Part shown: positions 7,557 to 9,023 of the stretch, in pieces
How positions within the stretch are numbered: the stretch's first letter is position 1
Layout: each line of letters begins with the position of its first letter
Position numbers and translations under genes: made by a program
Notes under the pieces: model-generated
Told to the model about the DNA's origin: nothing
Seen by the model: only the letters and a program-made list of their open reading frames with translations
The model's database searches: none
From: Planctomycetota bacterium
GTDB lineage: Bacteria; Planctomycetota; Phycisphaerae; Sedimentisphaerales; Anaerohalosphaeraceae
Length of the DNA stretch: 9,023 nt
NCBI GenBank assembly: GCA_019456245.1
Contig: VRUF01000115.1
Location: 1 to 9,023, forward strand
Direction of reading: 5' to 3'

Positions 7557-7664
7557 GAGATTGCTTTCATACGAATTTAATGTTTCTAAAGCCGAATATT
7601 GTATTATAATGGTTTTTCGGGCACATAGGCCAACAAAATATCACAGTTTGCAGAAGATATTATA
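7557..7664. promoter_or_regulatory. Divergent ispA/miaA promoter region with symmetric -10 element
   Basis: This 108-base AT-rich region must hold the starts of transcription for both the isoprenoid operon (minus) and miaA (plus). At 7603-7610 is the perfect palindrome ATTATAAT, which gives consensus TATAAT on the plus strand (7605-7610) and on the minus strand (7603-7608). The -35 matches are poor: TTGGCC on the minus strand at 7628-7633 is 19 bases away, and on the plus strand only GTTTCT lies at 17 bases. A second TATAAT at 7661-7666 overlaps the miaA start and cannot serve miaA. No recognisable repressor site was found. Confidence 0.55.
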
Positions 7665-8585
7665 ATGAAAATACTCATTTTAGGAGTAACAGCGTCTGGT
7701 AAAGGTCGACTTTCCTTTGATCTGGCCAGTCAAATCAATGGTGAAATCGTCAGCATTGACTCAATGAAGGTCTACCGAAGAATGGACATAGGAACCGCAA
7801 AACCCAGCCCACAGCAGAGAAAACTCGCAAAATACCACCTGATAGACATCGTAGAACCCAGCGACCCTTTCACTGTCAGCATCTTTCTGGAAAAGGCACG
7901 CGAAACCATCGAAGCAATAGAAGATTCCGGAAAAAACGCCGTTGTCTCAGGCGGAACAGCGATGTATATCAAGACCCTGCTCTATGGTTTGTTTGAAGGC
8001 CCCGGAAGCGATGAAGTTATTCGAGGCAAACTGAAAAAAAGGATCGAAGATCAAGGAAGTCAAAAACTACACGAGGAGATGACAAGGGTAGACCCCGAAG
8101 CAGGCGAAAGGATACACCCCAACGATGCAAGGCGAATTGTCCGGGCACTTGAAGTATATGAAATTACCGGCAAACCCATCAGCTCATTCCAGCAGCAGTT
8201 TTCCGCTGATGATACAAAGGACGATTGGATAATAATAGGTCTAAGACGAGAAAAAGAACACGCAAGCAGCCGGATAAATATGCGCGTCAAAAAAATGGTA
8301 GACGACGGCCTTGTCGAAGAGGTAAAGAACCTGCTCGCAGAGGAAAAACCGCTAACTAAACAAGCCGCCGCTGCGATAGGTTACGCCGAGATCATAGACC
8401 ATCTAAACGGAGACATTTCTCTTGAAGAGGCAATAGAAAGAATAAAAATAAACACCCGCAGATTCGCCAAGTCACAAAGAACATGGTTCAAAACATTCAA
8501 AAACGTAAACTGGATAGACATCGCAGAAGACGAATCACCAGAACAAATCCTCGAAAAGGCCCTTGCAATAATCCAAAGCCAATAA
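7665..8585 (+). CDS. miaA: tRNA dimethylallyltransferase
   Basis: Transfers the dimethylallyl group from DMAPP to N6 of A37 in tRNAs that read codons beginning with U, giving i6A (then ms2i6A through MiaB) and steadying codon-anticodon pairing. The 306-aa length is typical. Seen: the P-loop-like GVTASGKG (7-14); DSMKVYRRMDIGTAKP (32-47) containing the catalytic Asp (D32) and substrate-contact block; YHLIDIVEPSDPF (57-69); VSGGTAMYIKTLLYGL (94-109); HPNDARRIVRALEVYEITGKPIS (151-173); AIGYAEI (237-243); and TRRFAKSQRTWFK (264-276). The P-loop ends in Gly where Thr or Ser is normal, an oddity that deserves checking. ATG 7665 has a weak GAAG eight bases upstream. The gene is divergent from ispA, and both enzymes use DMAPP. 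Its stop is three bases from the stop of the convergent peptidase gene. Confidence 0.96.
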   Translation: MKILILGVTASGKGRLSFDLASQINGEIVSIDSMKVYRRMDIGTAKPSPQQRKLAKYHLIDIVEPSDPFTVSIFLEKARETIEAIEDSGKNAVVSGGTAMYIKTLLYGLFEGPGSDEVIRGKLKKRIEDQGSQKLHEEMTRVDPEAGERIHPNDARRIVRALEVYEITGKPISSFQQQFSADDTKDDWIIIGLRREKEHASSRINMRVKKMVDDGLVEEVKNLLAEEKPLTKQAAAAIGYAEIIDHLNGDISLEEAIERIKINTRRFAKSQRTWFKTFKNVNWIDIAEDESPEQILEKALAIIQSQ

Positions 8586-8590
8586 GGGCT
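8558..8590 (-). terminator. Possible weak terminator hairpin for the peptidase gene
   Basis: Reading the minus strand past the peptidase stop, GCCCTT (8589-8584) can pair with AAGGGC (8564-8559), six base pairs around a 19-base loop, and is followed by C and then TTTT. The stem overlaps both stop codons and the miaA 3' end. The loop is long and the T run short, so this is only a candidate. No better structure separates the two convergent genes. Confidence 0.2.
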
Positions 8591-9023
8591 ATCCTTCCAA
8601 CTCTTCCAATTCGGCGGCAACGGCGTTTACGAGCGGTTCTATGGTTTCTGCTGACATATCAAATTTTATTCCGGCTGCTTCGAATAGTTGCGGTAATGGT
8701 TTCGATCCGCCCAAAGACAGCGCCCTGCGATAACATCTTACAGCGTCATTCATATCAGCTTTAGCCTTTAGCCACATCTGCAACGCCCCGATCTGCGCAA
8801 TGCCGTATTCGATATAATAGAACGGTACCTGGAAGATATGCAGTATCCTGTGCCAGTCAAGGGCCTGCTGTTTTTCAAGTCCGGTATAATCAATATACTT
8901 GCCGGTAAACCTGTTGTGGATTTGGCGAAATTTTTCAGCAAGTTCTTTCATACTGCTATTGGGATTTTCATAAATCCAGTGTTGGAACTTATCAACTACT
9001 GCAACCATTGGCAGTACAACGAC
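8589..9023 (-). CDS. pepF: M3-family oligoendopeptidase F-like peptidase, C-terminal part (5' end missing)
   Basis: Cytosolic zinc metallopeptidase cleaving short peptides. Only the last 144 codons are present. The frame is open through the right edge (V-V-V-L-P precedes the Met at 9008), so that internal Met is not the true start and the gene continues past 9023. The family is recognised from MVAVVDKFQHWIYENP, corresponding to the LPYMATVDAFQHW-type block of M3B oligoendopeptidases; from HIFQVPFYYIEYGIAQIGAL, the conserved His/Tyr-rich substrate-binding helix; and from the closing ALSLGGSKPLPQLFEAAGIKF segment. The zinc-binding HExxH lies in the missing upstream part, so activity cannot be judged. 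The natural C terminus ends with TAG at 8589-8591, three bases from the miaA stop. Confidence 0.9.
   Translation of the reverse strand, partial: VVVLPMVAVVDKFQHWIYENPNSSMKELAEKFRQIHNRFTGKYIDYTGLEKQQALDWHRILHIFQVPFYYIEYGIAQIGALQMWLKAKADMNDAVRCYRRALSLGGSKPLPQLFEAAGIKFDMSAETIEPLVNAVAAELEELEG

Noticed and set aside
7005..7580. 191-codon open frame on the plus strand opposite ispA
   Set aside because: It is antisense to a fully conserved ispA, has no recognisable motif and is rich in Cys, His and Arg, as shadow frames are.
7661..7666. TATAAT just at the miaA start codon
   Set aside because: It overlaps the ATG and cannot be the -10 for miaA; it is probably chance in AT-rich leader DNA.
1..9023. 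Mobile elements, CRISPR arrays, tRNA/rRNA genes, defence or toxin-antitoxin modules
   Set aside because: I scanned by eye on both strands and saw no transposase or integrase motif, no regular direct repeats with spacers and no tRNA-like CCA-ended clover-leaf; the window is nearly all conserved housekeeping coding sequence.

Overview
This window looks like one end of a contig from a bacterial genome or metagenome bin of moderate GC content. The most likely source is a member of the Planctomycetota, perhaps a Phycisphaerae/Sedimentisphaerales-type lineage. That placement is an inference from the flavour of the proteins: the Dxs and MiaA motif variants and a long secreted repeat protein of no known family. 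There is no marker gene to prove it. The first 13 bases are an Illumina adapter remnant, so the left edge is a true assembly end and not genome sequence.

Layout. Almost every base is coding and no gene-free stretch exceeds about 110 bases. Positions 14-7556 carry six minus-strand genes, listed here in transcription order from right to left: ispA (farnesyl diphosphate synthase), a metallophosphoesterase resembling Mn-dependent ADP-ribose/CDP-alcohol diphosphatases, dxs (first enzyme of the MEP pathway), nadK (NAD kinase), a secreted protein with coiled-coil and TPR-like regions, and a DinG-type iron-sulfur helicase cut off by the contig end. The first four are separated by 17, 9 and 17 bases and are very likely one operon. 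An 85-base gap then precedes the TPR gene, and the helicase follows almost directly. At 7665-8585 lies miaA (tRNA dimethylallyltransferase) on the plus strand, divergent from ispA. At 8589-9023 is the C-terminal end of an M3-family oligoendopeptidase on the minus strand, convergent with miaA and open at the right edge.

How the genes fit together. Dxs feeds the MEP route to IPP and DMAPP. IspA consumes DMAPP and IPP to make farnesyl diphosphate. MiaA, transcribed away from ispA, uses DMAPP to modify tRNA A37. NadK makes the NADP needed for the reductive steps of the pathway. The segment is therefore an isoprenoid-centred housekeeping locus. The 108-base ispA/miaA intergenic region contains a palindromic -10-like element (ATTATAAT) that reads as TATAAT on both strands, so it could be a shared bidirectional promoter.

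I see no mobile element, CRISPR array, tRNA/rRNA gene, toxin-antitoxin pair or recognisable defence system. The points most worth a second look are the phosphoesterase embedded between ispA and dxs, the symmetric promoter, the altered P-loop of MiaA, the altered thiamine-diphosphate motif of Dxs, and the unrecognised secreted TPR protein.
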